From Agathobaculum hominis (lineage in GTDB: Bacteria > Bacillota > Clostridia > Oscillospirales > Butyricicoccaceae), in assembly GCF_014288055.1 (NCBI RefSeq), contig NZ_JACOPK010000005.1, forward strand, positions 186,001-250,000: a DNA stretch of 64,000 bases. The letters are read 5' to 3'. The notes below the pieces were generated by a model. It did not search any database and was not told where the DNA came from. It saw only the letters and a list, made by a program, of their open reading frames with translations. Below are positions 8,198-16,182 of this stretch, in pieces. The position numbers and the translations under genes were made by a program. Within the stretch, counting starts at the first letter, position 1. Each line of letters begins with the position of its first letter.

Positions 8198-8379
8198 TTT
8201 ACCCTCAGCAGAGGGGAGACCCTCCGCCGATACAGCGGCGCAGCCGGTGGAGGCGACTTGACGCCCCATGGCTTTTACCCTCGGCAGAGGGTGAGCGGTT
8301 CCGCCGTTCCGGCGGCTTGCCGCCGCAGGCGAGATTGGCTGCCGATGGGCAGGCCGGGCATTGCCGCCGCCCGGCGGCG
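8198..8379. repeat. Palindromic flank modules left of repeat copy A
   Basis: Contains ACCCTCAGCAGAGGG, CCGCCGATACAGCGG, GGCGGCTTGCCGCC and GCCGCCGCCCGGCGGC. The same modules border copies B, C and D and stand alone at 47015-47260. Confidence 0.75.
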
Positions 8380-8774
8380 GGGGCAAGAGGGGAAAGACAA
8401 CCAAGGTTTTCTTTCCCCTCTTAACTCCCCAAACTTTCCTTAGGACGCGACTCCCTTCGGTCGCGCGTCTAAATGCGAGAGGCCCACAGGGGCGTTTGCT
8501 GCTCCAAGGGCACACCCTTGATCGAAGCGGAGCTTTTCGCAGCAACGGCGTTCGCGCCCTGCACCGGATGGCCGCGCACTGTTATGCGCGGCAAATTACG
8601 CAAACTGACCTCAGGGCATAACAGCGTCCCAAAACCTGCCCGACGCACGGAACCGAGCCCCCGTAACCCCCGTTTCGCCGCGCAACCGAAGGGCGTCGCG
8701 GCGCAAAGGAAGGTTTGGGGGAGTCAAGAGGGGGAAAGGGAACCATGCGGTGCCCTTTTCCCCTTTTGCCCCCG
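8380..8774 (+). repeat. Hairpin-capped 0.4 kb repeat, family 1, copy A
   Basis: Left cap 8380-8430 is a hairpin (AAGAGGGGAAAG pairing with CTTTCCCCTCTT) ending in AACTCCCC; right cap 8717-8774 is an inverted version beginning GGGGGAGTCAAGAGGGG. Between them lies the shared core with CGCGACTCCCTTCGGTCGCG, TGCTCCAAGGGCACACCC, GCGGAGCTTTTCGC, CGCGCACTGTTATGCGCG and CTGCCCGACGCACGGAACCG. Copies B (inverted), C and D share it. Open frames cross it on both strands, but the non-coding palindromes are conserved instead. Confidence 0.85.
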
Positions 8775-8876
8775 CCGCCGGGCGGCGGCACTCCCACGCC
8801 ATGTCATGGCGAATATCCCCGGCCCGGGGAGGGCCTGACTCGCCTCCACCGGCTGCGCCGCTGGATCGGCGGAAAG
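8775..8876. repeat. Palindromic flank modules right of repeat copy A
   Basis: GCCGCCGGGCGGCGGC, CGCCATGTCATGGCG, GGCCCGGGGAGGGCC and a CCGGCTGCGCCGCTGG module ending ATCGGCGGAA. The first part is the reverse complement of the solo module at 47077-47127. Confidence 0.7.
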
Positions 8877-8948
8877 GTCTGCCTCCTGCTGACGATAAGG
8901 TTTTTAAGGATTTACAAAGCCTTTTACAAAGGCTTTTCCTGAAAAGCC

Positions 8949-8977
8949 TTGCATTCCACCCGGCGGTACGATATAAT
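8949..8977 (+). promoter_or_regulatory. Promoter of the polyamine operon
   Basis: TTGCAT (8949-8954), 17-base spacer, TATAAT (8972-8977). The following genes on this strand are speD-speA-speE. The transcript would start near 8984, giving an untranslated leader of about 365 bases. Confidence 0.7.
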
Positions 8978-8984
8978 AAAACTA

Positions 8985-9349
8985 CTCGGAGAGGCAAAGC
9001 CTTTACCAGCAGAATTTTTTTGACCGCCCTTTCCCTCCGGAAAGGCGCTAAGGCCATACGGACAGCCGGGTCAAATGCCGAACATGGCAACTTTGTTGCC
9101 TTATTGAATTTTTATAAGTTGGCTGACTAAAAGCCGTGTGCCGCGGGCGCATACACTTGTGAAACAATCAATAAGAGTAGTAAAAGTAACGATTCTTGCT
9201 ATATAGACTCTTTCCTCTTCCACAGACACGAAAAACAGTGCGGTCACTCCGCGCGAGAAGAGAATGATTGATTTTCCCCAAGGTGAAAGCGTGCCCGGTG
9301 CACTCCCTTCCATCCGGGGATTTTTTTATTATTTTTGTGAGGATATGAT
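8985..9349 (+). promoter_or_regulatory. Long leader of the speD operon with terminator-like hairpins
   Basis: No gene is seen. GGCAAC/GTTGCC at about 9086-9101 is followed by a T-rich stretch, and CCCGG/CCGGG at about 9293-9318 is followed by GATTTTTTT just upstream of speD. These could attenuate the operon. No known riboswitch class was recognised. Confidence 0.45.
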
Positions 9350-10114
9350 ATGGAGAACAAGCTTAAGCTCTACGGCTTTAACAATCTGACCAAGGCACTG
9401 TCCTTTAACATTTACGATGTCTGCTACGCAAAGACCGAGCGCGAGCAGCTCGACTACATCAAGTACATCGACCAGCAGTACAACTCCGAACGACTGACCG
9501 GCATCATGGAAAAGCTGACCGAGATGATCGGCGCACATGTGCTGCACATCTCCAAGCAGGACTACGATCCGCAGGGCGCTTCCGTCACCTTCCTGATCGC
9601 GGAGGAGCACATGAAGCCGGCGCTCGAGCCGGATACCATCGTGGCGCACCTCGATAAGAGCCATGTCACCGTGCACACCTACCCCGAGTACCATCCGGAT
9701 ACCTGCCTTGCGACCTTCCGCGTGGATATCGACGTGGCCACCTGCGGCGAGATCACGCCGCTGTCCACCCTCGACTACCTCATCGGCTCGTTCGATTCGG
9801 ACATTATCACGATGGACTACCGCGTGCGCGGCTTTACGCGCGATATTGAGGGAAAAAAACTGTTCATGGACCACAATATGACGTCCATTCAGGACTTTAT
9901 CGACCCCGCGACGCTCGACCGCTACGATGCCTACGACATCAACGTGTATCAGGCCAACCTGTTCCACACCCGCATGCTGCTCAAGGAGATCGACCTTCAG
10001 AACTACCTGTTCAACACCGACATCTACGAGCTGCCGCCCAAGACCCGTCTCAAGATCCACTCTGACCTCCGCCGTGAGATGATCGAGATCTTTTCGGGCA
10101 AAAACATTTACTAA
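9350..10114 (+). CDS. speD: S-adenosylmethionine decarboxylase proenzyme
   Basis: 254 residues, the long E. coli-type proenzyme (about 264 residues), not the short Bacillus type. It self-cleaves to make a pyruvoyl group and yields decarboxylated SAM, the aminopropyl donor. The processing site is LDKSHVT with Ser104; CLATFRVDIDVATCGEITPLS follows as in the family. GAGGATATG lies before the start. It is the first gene of speD-speA-speE. Confidence 0.95.
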   Translation: MENKLKLYGFNNLTKALSFNIYDVCYAKTEREQLDYIKYIDQQYNSERLTGIMEKLTEMIGAHVLHISKQDYDPQGASVTFLIAEEHMKPALEPDTIVAHLDKSHVTVHTYPEYHPDTCLATFRVDIDVATCGEITPLSTLDYLIGSFDSDIITMDYRVRGFTRDIEGKKLFMDHNMTSIQDFIDPATLDRYDAYDINVYQANLFHTRMLLKEIDLQNYLFNTDIYELPPKTRLKIHSDLRREMIEIFSGKNIY

Positions 10115-10145
10115 ACCCTAATTTCTGCCGAAAGAAGGCATTTCT

Positions 10146-11603
10146 ATGGATCAATCCCGCGCGCCCATCATGGAGGCGCTCGAAAACTTCAAGGATATGC
10201 GCATTGTGCCGTTCGACGTTCCCGGCCACAAGCGCGGACGCGGCTCGCCCGAGCTGACGGCGTTCCTCGGTCAGCAGTGCATGACCGTGGATGTCAACTC
10301 GATGAAGCCGCTCGACAACCTGTGTCACCCGACGAGCGTCATCCGCGAGGCGGAGGAACTGGCGGCCGATGCGTTCGGCGCGTCGCACGCCTTCCTCATG
10401 GTCGGCGGCACGACGAGCAGCGTGCAGGCGATGATACTCTCGGTCGTGAAACGCGGCGACGAGATCATTCTCCCGCGCAACGTGCATCGCAGCGTCATCA
10501 ACGCGCTCGTGCTCACCGGCGCGATACCGGTCTATGTCAATCCGCAGATGAACGACCGTCTGGGCATTTCGCTCGGCATGTCGGTCGCGGACGTCAAGGC
10601 CGCCATCGAGAAGCACCCGTCCGCGAAGGCGGTGCTCGTCAACAACCCGACCTATTACGGCATCTGCTCGAACATCCGGGAAATTGTAAGGCTCGCGCAC
10701 GCGGCCGGCATGAAGGTGCTTGCGGACGAGGCGCACGGCACGCATTTCTACTTCGGGGAGAATATGCCGGTCTCCGCCATGGCGGCAGGCGCCGACCTCG
10801 CTTCGGTTTCCATGCACAAGTCGGGCGGTTCGCTCACGCAGTCGAGCTTTCTGCTGTGCGGCCCGTCGATGAACGCCGAACACGTCCGCCAGATTATCAA
10901 CCTGACCCAGACGACCTCGGGTTCGTATCTGCTGATGGTCAGCCTTGACATTTCGCGCAAAAACCTTGCGCTGCACGGAAAAGAGATTTTCCGAAAGGTC
11001 GTTGACCTCACGACCTATGCCCGCGAGGAGATCAACCAGATCGGCGACTACTACGCCTACGGCGGCGAGCTCATCAACGGCGACACCGTGTACGATTTCG
11101 ACACGACCAAGCTCGCGGTGAATACGCTCGACGTCGGTCTCGCCGGCATCGAGGTCTATGACATCCTGCGCGATTACTACGATATTCAGACCGAGTTCGG
11201 CGACCTCGGCAATCTGCTCGCCTATGTTTCGGTCGGCGACCGGGAGCGTGACCTCGAACGTCTCGTAGCCGCGCTGGCGGACATCCGCCGCCGCTATAAG
11301 CGCGACAAGGCGACGCTCATGCGGCAGGAATATATCTCGCCGCAGGTGGTCGCGGGGCCGCAGGAGGCGTTCTACGCGGACAAGCAGTCGGTCGCGCTCG
11401 ACAGCTCGGTCGGCCGCATCTGCGCGGAGTTCGTCATGTGCTATCCGCCCGGCATCCCGATCCTCGCCCCCGGCGAGCGCATCACGCGCGACATTCTCGA
11501 TTATATCCGCTACGCCAAGGAAAAGAACTGCATGCTGCTCGGCACCGAGGACCCTGAGGTGAACAGCCTTCAGGTCATCCGCGGCGTCATCAGCCCGGAA
11601 TAA
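10146..11603 (+). CDS. speA: Orn/Lys/Arg decarboxylase, probably arginine decarboxylase
   Basis: 485 residues, a fold-type I PLP enzyme of the Orn/Lys/Arg decarboxylase group. Lys225 in SMHKSGGSLTQ is the PLP lysine; DVPGHKRGRG, VGGTTSSVQ and LADEAHGTHF are family motifs. The length matches the short clostridial and Bacillus SpeA form. Position between speD and speE argues for polyamine synthesis rather than acid resistance. Arginine decarboxylation would give agmatine, but no agmatinase or agmatine deiminase is present here, so ornithine or lysine as substrate cannot be excluded. Confidence 0.88.
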   Translation: MDQSRAPIMEALENFKDMRIVPFDVPGHKRGRGSPELTAFLGQQCMTVDVNSMKPLDNLCHPTSVIREAEELAADAFGASHAFLMVGGTTSSVQAMILSVVKRGDEIILPRNVHRSVINALVLTGAIPVYVNPQMNDRLGISLGMSVADVKAAIEKHPSAKAVLVNNPTYYGICSNIREIVRLAHAAGMKVLADEAHGTHFYFGENMPVSAMAAGADLASVSMHKSGGSLTQSSFLLCGPSMNAEHVRQIINLTQTTSGSYLLMVSLDISRKNLALHGKEIFRKVVDLTTYAREEINQIGDYYAYGGELINGDTVYDFDTTKLAVNTLDVGLAGIEVYDILRDYYDIQTEFGDLGNLLAYVSVGDRERDLERLVAALADIRRRYKRDKATLMRQEYISPQVVAGPQEAFYADKQSVALDSSVGRICAEFVMCYPPGIPILAPGERITRDILDYIRYAKEKNCMLLGTEDPEVNSLQVIRGVISPE

Positions 11604-11619
11604 AAGGAGCGTTTTCCCC

Positions 11620-12477
11620 ATGCAACTTACCTTTACCGAAATGCACACGCCGACGGTCGGCCTGCAAATTCAGGTGGACCGCCAGCTTCACACCGAAAAG
11701 AGCGACTTTCAGCGCATCGACGTATTTGAATGCGAGGAGTTCGGCCGCTTTCTCACGCTCGACGGCTACATGATGCTGACCGAGCGCGACGAGTTCATCT
11801 ACCACGAAATGATGGTGCATGTGCCGATGGCCGTGCTCGGCGAGAAGATCAAAAAGGTGCTCGTCATCGGCGGCGGCGACGGCGGCTGTGTCCGCGAGCT
11901 GTGCCGCTACAAGCACATCGAGCACATCGACCTCGTGGAGATCGACGAGCGCGTTGTCGCGGTCTGCAAGGAGTATCTGCCCGGCGTGGCGTGCTCGCTC
12001 GACGATCCGCGCGTCCATATCCTGTATCAGGACGGCCTCAAGTACATCCGCCGCATCGAGGACGAATACGACCTCATCATCATCGACTCGACCGACCCGT
12101 TCGGCCCGGGCGAGGGTCTGTTCACGATGGAGTTCTACGGCAACTGCTACAAGGCGCTCCACGAGCACGGCGTGCTGGTCAATCAGCACGAAAGCCCGTT
12201 CTACAGGGGCGACGCGCTCGCCTGCCAGCGCGCACATCGCAATATCGTGCACTCGTTCGAGCTCAGCCGCCTGTTTCAGGCGCACATCCCGACCTATCCG
12301 TCCGGCCACTGGCTGTTCGGCTTTTCGTCGCGCGGCGTGCATCCCGTGCGCGACCTCGACCCGGACTGGTGGAACAGCCTCGGCCTCGAAACCGGATACT
12401 ACAACACCAACCTGCACAAGGGCGCGTTCTATCTGCCGAACTATGTGCAGAAGCTGCTCGAAAAAGTAGAGGAATAA
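11620..12477 (+). CDS. speE: Polyamine aminopropyltransferase (spermidine synthase)
   Basis: 285 residues. It moves an aminopropyl group from decarboxylated SAM to putrescine, giving spermidine. Motifs: FGRFLTLDGYMMLTERDEF, the nucleotide-binding VIGGGDGG, and IIIDSTDPFGPGEGLFT with the catalytic Asp. AAAGGAG precedes the start, 16 bases after speA. It is the last gene of the SAM-dependent block; a strong hairpin follows. Confidence 0.95.
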   Translation: MQLTFTEMHTPTVGLQIQVDRQLHTEKSDFQRIDVFECEEFGRFLTLDGYMMLTERDEFIYHEMMVHVPMAVLGEKIKKVLVIGGGDGGCVRELCRYKHIEHIDLVEIDERVVAVCKEYLPGVACSLDDPRVHILYQDGLKYIRRIEDEYDLIIIDSTDPFGPGEGLFTMEFYGNCYKALHEHGVLVNQHESPFYRGDALACQRAHRNIVHSFELSRLFQAHIPTYPSGHWLFGFSSRGVHPVRDLDPDWWNSLGLETGYYNTNLHKGAFYLPNYVQKLLEKVEE

Positions 12478-12535
12478 CGAAAGCGTTTTCGATTTGCGCA
12501 TCCGTTCTGCGAACGGGAGAATGCCGCACCCGCGG

Positions 12536-12590
12536 CGGAGGGCAAGAGGGTAGACACCAAGGTTTCTACCCTCTTAACTCCCACTTCCTT
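12536..12590 (+). terminator. Solo cap hairpin of repeat family 1 used as speE terminator
   Basis: AAGAGGGTAGA (12544-12554) pairs with TCTACCCTCTT (12565-12575), with CACCAAGGTT in the loop and AACTCCC after it. This is the layout of the left cap of family 1 without the core. It probably ends the speDAE message. Confidence 0.6.
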
Positions 12591-12667
12591 TTGCTTCATA
12601 GTCTGGCGCAGACCGGAGACCGACGACCGCTCCGAAACAGAGAACGGCAGAGGATTTTTTCTCTGCT

Positions 12668-12789
12668 GAGGATGGACTGCCTTCGGAGTCCGTCCTCTTG
12701 AGCAGCCTGTTCGCAGGGCTGGCTGCTATACTGCTACACAGACGATTTATCTTCTGCCGGGTGCGGCATAGCAGTGCCGCACAAATCGT
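12668..12789 (+). promoter_or_regulatory. Cluster of perfect hairpins before the carboxynorspermidine genes
   Basis: In order: GAGGATGGACT/AGTCCGTCCTC (12668-12697), GCAGCC/GGCTGC (12702-12726) and a two-part stem, ACGATTT/AAATCGT enclosing GTGCGGCA/TGCCGCAC (12742-12789). The stretch 12591-12981 holds no gene I can support. It may be a structured leader or a small RNA; no convincing promoter was found. Confidence 0.4.
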
Positions 12790-12981
12790 TTACGGTTTGT
12801 TACAGACAGCACCTGCGAGGATAGATTGTACCAAACAGAGAGATTTGCATATGCCATGCGGTACGGTGCGCTTAGGAACTGCGTATCGTCGGCGCAGCTT
12901 CGCTTGTCTCTTGAGCGGCAGTTTAAATCATTCAACAAATCCAAATCATATCATTTAAGTTACACCAAGGAGGAACTAACC

Positions 12982-14241
12982 ATGGGAAGAGCATTGATCA
13001 TCGGCTGCGGCGGCGTTGCCGGCGTTGTCATTCACAAGTGCTGCCAGAACAGCGACGTTTTTGAGGAGATCATGATCGCGTCCCGCACCAAGAGCAAGTG
13101 CGACGCCATCAAGGAGAAGCTCGACGGCACGACAGCGACCAAAATCCGTACCGCAAAGGTGGACGCGGACAACGTGGACGAGCTGTGTGCGCTCATCGAC
13201 GAGTACAAGCCGGACATCGTCATGAATATCGCTCTGCCGTATCAGGATCTCACCATTATGGATGCGTGCCTCAAGTGCGGCGTCAACTACATGGACACCG
13301 CAAACTACGAGCCGGAGGACACCGACGATCCGGAGTGGCGCGCCATCTACGAGAAGCGCTGCAAGGACGAGGGCTTTACCGCGTACTTTGACTACTCGTG
13401 GCAGTGGGCGTACAAGAAGAAGTTCGAGGAGGCCGGTCTGACCGCTCTGCTCGGCTCCGGCTTTGACCCGGGCGTAACGCAGGCGTACTGCGCTTACGCA
13501 CAGAAGCATCTGTTCGATGAAATCGACACCATCGACATCCTCGACTGCAACGGCGGCGACCACGGCTATCCGTTCGCGACCAACTTCAACCCGGAGATCA
13601 ACCTGCGCGAGGTATCCGCGCCCGGCTCCTATTGGGAGGACGGCCACTGGGTCGAGATCCCGGCCATGTCCATCAAGCGCGAGTACGACTTCGATCAGGT
13701 CGGCCACAAGGACATGTACCTGCTGCATCACGAGGAGATCGAGTCGCTCGCGAAGAACATCCCGGGCGTCAAGCGCATCCGCTTCTTCATGACCTTCGGC
13801 CAGTCCTACCTGACCCACATGAAGTGTCTGGAGAACGTCGGCATGCTGTCCACCACCCCGATCGAGTTCGAGGGCCATCAGATCGTGCCGATCCAGTTCC
13901 TCAAGGCGCTGCTGCCCGATCCGGCAACGCTCGGTCCGCGCACCAAGGGCAAGACCAACATCGGCTGCATCTTCACCGGCAAGAAGGACGGCAAGGAAAA
14001 GACCGCCTATATCTACAACGTCTGCGATCACGAGGAGTGCTACCGCGAGGTCGGCTCGCAGGCCATCAGCTACACCACCGGCGTTCCGGCGATGATCGGC
14101 GCGGCGATGCTGCTGACCGGCAAGTGGAACAAGCCGGGCGTGTACACGGTCGAGGAGTTTGATCCCGATCCGTACATGGAGGCGCTGAACAAGTGGGGGC
14201 TGCCGTGGCAGATCGACGACAAGCCGGTGCTGGTGGACTGA
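12982..14241 (+). CDS. Carboxynorspermidine/carboxyspermidine dehydrogenase (saccharopine dehydrogenase family)
   Basis: 419 residues from ATG 12982, which has CAAGGAGGAACTAACC upstream; longer in-frame starts lack a ribosome site and would precede the Rossmann motif. The N-terminal MGRALIIGCGGVAGVV binds NADPH. LGSGFDPGVTQAYCAYA and GGDHGYPFATNFNPEINLREV are typical of the carboxynorspermidine branch. It joins aspartate semialdehyde to a diamine by reductive amination. The decarboxylase that follows starts 1 base after the stop, which makes the assignment firm compared with lysine saccharopine dehydrogenase. Confidence 0.92.
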   Translation: MGRALIIGCGGVAGVVIHKCCQNSDVFEEIMIASRTKSKCDAIKEKLDGTTATKIRTAKVDADNVDELCALIDEYKPDIVMNIALPYQDLTIMDACLKCGVNYMDTANYEPEDTDDPEWRAIYEKRCKDEGFTAYFDYSWQWAYKKKFEEAGLTALLGSGFDPGVTQAYCAYAQKHLFDEIDTIDILDCNGGDHGYPFATNFNPEINLREVSAPGSYWEDGHWVEIPAMSIKREYDFDQVGHKDMYLLHHEEIESLAKNIPGVKRIRFFMTFGQSYLTHMKCLENVGMLSTTPIEFEGHQIVPIQFLKALLPDPATLGPRTKGKTNIGCIFTGKKDGKEKTAYIYNVCDHEECYREVGSQAISYTTGVPAMIGAAMLLTGKWNKPGVYTVEEFDPDPYMEALNKWGLPWQIDDKPVLVD

Positions 14242-14242
14242 T

Positions 14243-15373
14243 ATGAGATTTACCGATCTTCCGACTCCCTGCTTTATCATCGACGAAAACCGTCTTGTGC
14301 AGAACCTTGCGGTGCTGCGCGACGTCGCGCGGCGCAGCGGCGCGAAGATCCTGCTCGCGCAGAAGGCGTTTTCCATGTTTTCGACCTATCCGCTGCTGCG
14401 CGAGTACCTCGCCGGAACGACCGCGTCCGGCCTGTTCGAGGCGCGGCTGGGTCACGAGGAATTCGGCGGCGAGACGCATGTCTATTCGCCCGCGTACACG
14501 CCGGACGAGTTCCATGAAATCCTGAACTATGCCGACCACATCGTGTTCAACTCGTTCACGCAGTGGAAAAAGTACGGCAATCTGGCGCGCGTGGCCGGAA
14601 AGAGCTGCGGTCTGCGCCTCAACCCGGAGTGCTCGACGCAGCCGGACGACCACGCCATCTATGATCCGTGCGGCCCGACCTCGCGTCTGGGCATCACCGA
14701 GGCGAACTTTCAGCCCGACCTGCTCGACGGCATCGAGGGTTTCCATTTTCATACGCTGTGCGAGCAGAACGCGGACGATCTCGTGCGCACGGTCGCGGCG
14801 TTTGAAATGCGCTTCGGCCGCTACATGGAGGGCATGAAGTGGCTCAACCTCGGCGGCGGCCATCACATCACCCGTGCGGACTACGATGTGGACGCGCTCG
14901 TCAACTGCATCATCTACCTGCGCGACAAGTACAAGGTGCAGATCTATCTCGAGCCGGGCGAGGCGGTCGTGCTGAACGCCGGCTATCTGGTCTCGACCGT
15001 GCTCGAGACCATGAAAAACCGCAAGGATATCGCCATTCTCGATACCTCGGCGGCGTGCCATATGCCGGACGTGCTCGAAATGCCGTACCGTCCGCCGGTC
15101 ATGCGTGCGGGCGAGCCGGGGTGCAAGGCGTTCGATTATCTGCTGACCGGCCGCACCTGTCTTGCGGGCGACGTCATCGGCGAGTATTCGTTCGATGTGC
15201 CGCTGATGGCAGGCGAGCAGGTGGTTTTCGAGGATATGGCGCTGTACACCATGGTCAAGACCAATACGTTCAACGGTATGCCTCTGCCGCTGATTGCCGT
15301 CCGCCGTGCGGACGGCACGGACGAAGTCGTTCGCATGTTCAGCTATGAGGATTTCAAAAACCGCCTGTCGTAA
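14243..15373 (+). CDS. nspC: Carboxynorspermidine/carboxyspermidine decarboxylase
   Basis: 376 residues, alanine racemase-fold PLP decarboxylase related to LysA. Lys41 in LLAQKAFSMF is the PLP lysine; LNPECSTQ, GPTSRLGI, HFHTLCEQNADD and NLGGGHHIT are NspC signatures. It removes the carboxyl group from carboxy(nor)spermidine to give spermidine or norspermidine. It is coupled to the dehydrogenase (1-base gap) and ends in a strong terminator. With speDAE upstream, this locus encodes two ways to the same triamine. Confidence 0.94.
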   Translation: MRFTDLPTPCFIIDENRLVQNLAVLRDVARRSGAKILLAQKAFSMFSTYPLLREYLAGTTASGLFEARLGHEEFGGETHVYSPAYTPDEFHEILNYADHIVFNSFTQWKKYGNLARVAGKSCGLRLNPECSTQPDDHAIYDPCGPTSRLGITEANFQPDLLDGIEGFHFHTLCEQNADDLVRTVAAFEMRFGRYMEGMKWLNLGGGHHITRADYDVDALVNCIIYLRDKYKVQIYLEPGEAVVLNAGYLVSTVLETMKNRKDIAILDTSAACHMPDVLEMPYRPPVMRAGEPGCKAFDYLLTGRTCLAGDVIGEYSFDVPLMAGEQVVFEDMALYTMVKTNTFNGMPLPLIAVRRADGTDEVVRMFSYEDFKNRLS

Positions 15374-15382
15374 AAAAACAAG

Positions 15383-15415
15383 ACGACCGTCTCCAATCCG
15401 GAGACGGTCGTTTTC
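15383..15415 (+). terminator. Terminator after nspC
   Basis: ACGACCGTCTCC (15383-15394) pairs with GGAGACGGTCGT and is followed by TTTCT. Confidence 0.9.
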
Positions 15416-15461
15416 TATACCCTCAGTATAATTATACGATTTGCAATCATGAAATCTTCCG

Positions 15462-15633
15462 CCGATACAGCAGTGTGCCATGGCCTTTACCCTCAGCAGA
15501 GGGTGAGCGGTTCCGCCGTTCCGGCGGCTTGCCGCCGCAGGCGAGATTGGCTGCCGATGGGCAGACCGGGCATTGCCGCCGTCTGGCGGCGGAGGTGCTG
15601 GTGTTCACCGGCGGTGTACGCCGTGCCCACGGC
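15462..15633. repeat. Palindromic flank modules left of repeat copy B
   Basis: ACCCTCAGCAGAGGGT, GGCGGCTTGCCGCC, GGTGTTCACCGG and GCCGTGCCCACGGC. The first 100 bases are nearly the same as 8270-8365 beside copy A. Confidence 0.75.
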
Positions 15634-16032
15634 GAGGGGCAAAAGGGGGCAAGGGCACCATATGGTTCCCTTGCCCCCTCTTGACTCCCCCAAACCCTCC
15701 TTTGCGCCGCGACGCCCTTCGGTTGCGCGGCGAAACGGGGGAAACAGGGGCTCGGTTCCGTGCGTCGGGCAGATTTTGGGACGCTGTCAGACCCTGAATT
15801 TACTTTGCGTAAACCGCCGCGCATAACAGTGCGCGGCCAGACAGTGCCGGGCGGCAGTTCTCCGCTGCGAAAAGCTCCGCTTCGATCAAGGGTGTAACCT
15901 TGGAGCACCAAACGTCCCTGTGGGCCCCTCGCATTTAGACGCGCGACCGCAGGGAGTCGCGTCCAAAGGAAGGTAAGGGGAGTCAAGAGGGGACAGGAAA
16001 CCATGTTTGGTGTCCTGTCCCCTTTTGTTCCC
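15634..16032 (-). repeat. Hairpin-capped 0.4 kb repeat, family 1, copy B (inverted)
   Basis: Caps at 15634-15691 and 15977-16032; the core runs opposite to copies A, C and D: CGGTTCCGTGCGTCGGGCAG, CGCGCATAACAGTGCGCGG, GCGAAAAGCTCCGC and TTGGAGCACC. The length is 399 bases. Open frames across it, such as one of 185 codons on the minus strand, are judged spurious. Confidence 0.85.
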
Positions 16033-16145
16033 GCCGGTGAACACCGGCTCTCCCGGGCCGCCGAAGGCGGCCATTGTGCACGCTCACTTTGAGCGTAAAG
16101 TCGCCTCCAGCGGCGCGCCGCTGTATCGGCGGAAGGTCAACCGTC
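16033..16145. repeat. Palindromic flank modules right of repeat copy B
   Basis: GCCGGTGAACACCGGC, GGCCGCCGAAGGCGGCC, CGCTCACTTTGAGCG and CAGCGGCGCGCCGCTG followed by TATCGGCGGAA. The same order occurs right of copy D and in the solo block at 47131-47243. Confidence 0.75.
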
Positions 16146-16182
16146 AGCAGATGGAAAAGATTTTTAGGATGCCGTCCGGCAG

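Noticed and set aside
12826..12981. N-terminal extension of the carboxynorspermidine dehydrogenase
   Set aside because: The extension precedes the Rossmann motif, has no ribosome site, and ATG 12982 follows a perfect AAGGAGG.
15447..16004. Open frames of 100-185 codons in the repeat islands (also near 8611, 29781, 44612)
   Set aside because: They cross hairpin caps, differ between copies, lack ribosome sites, and the palindromes are conserved, not the translations.
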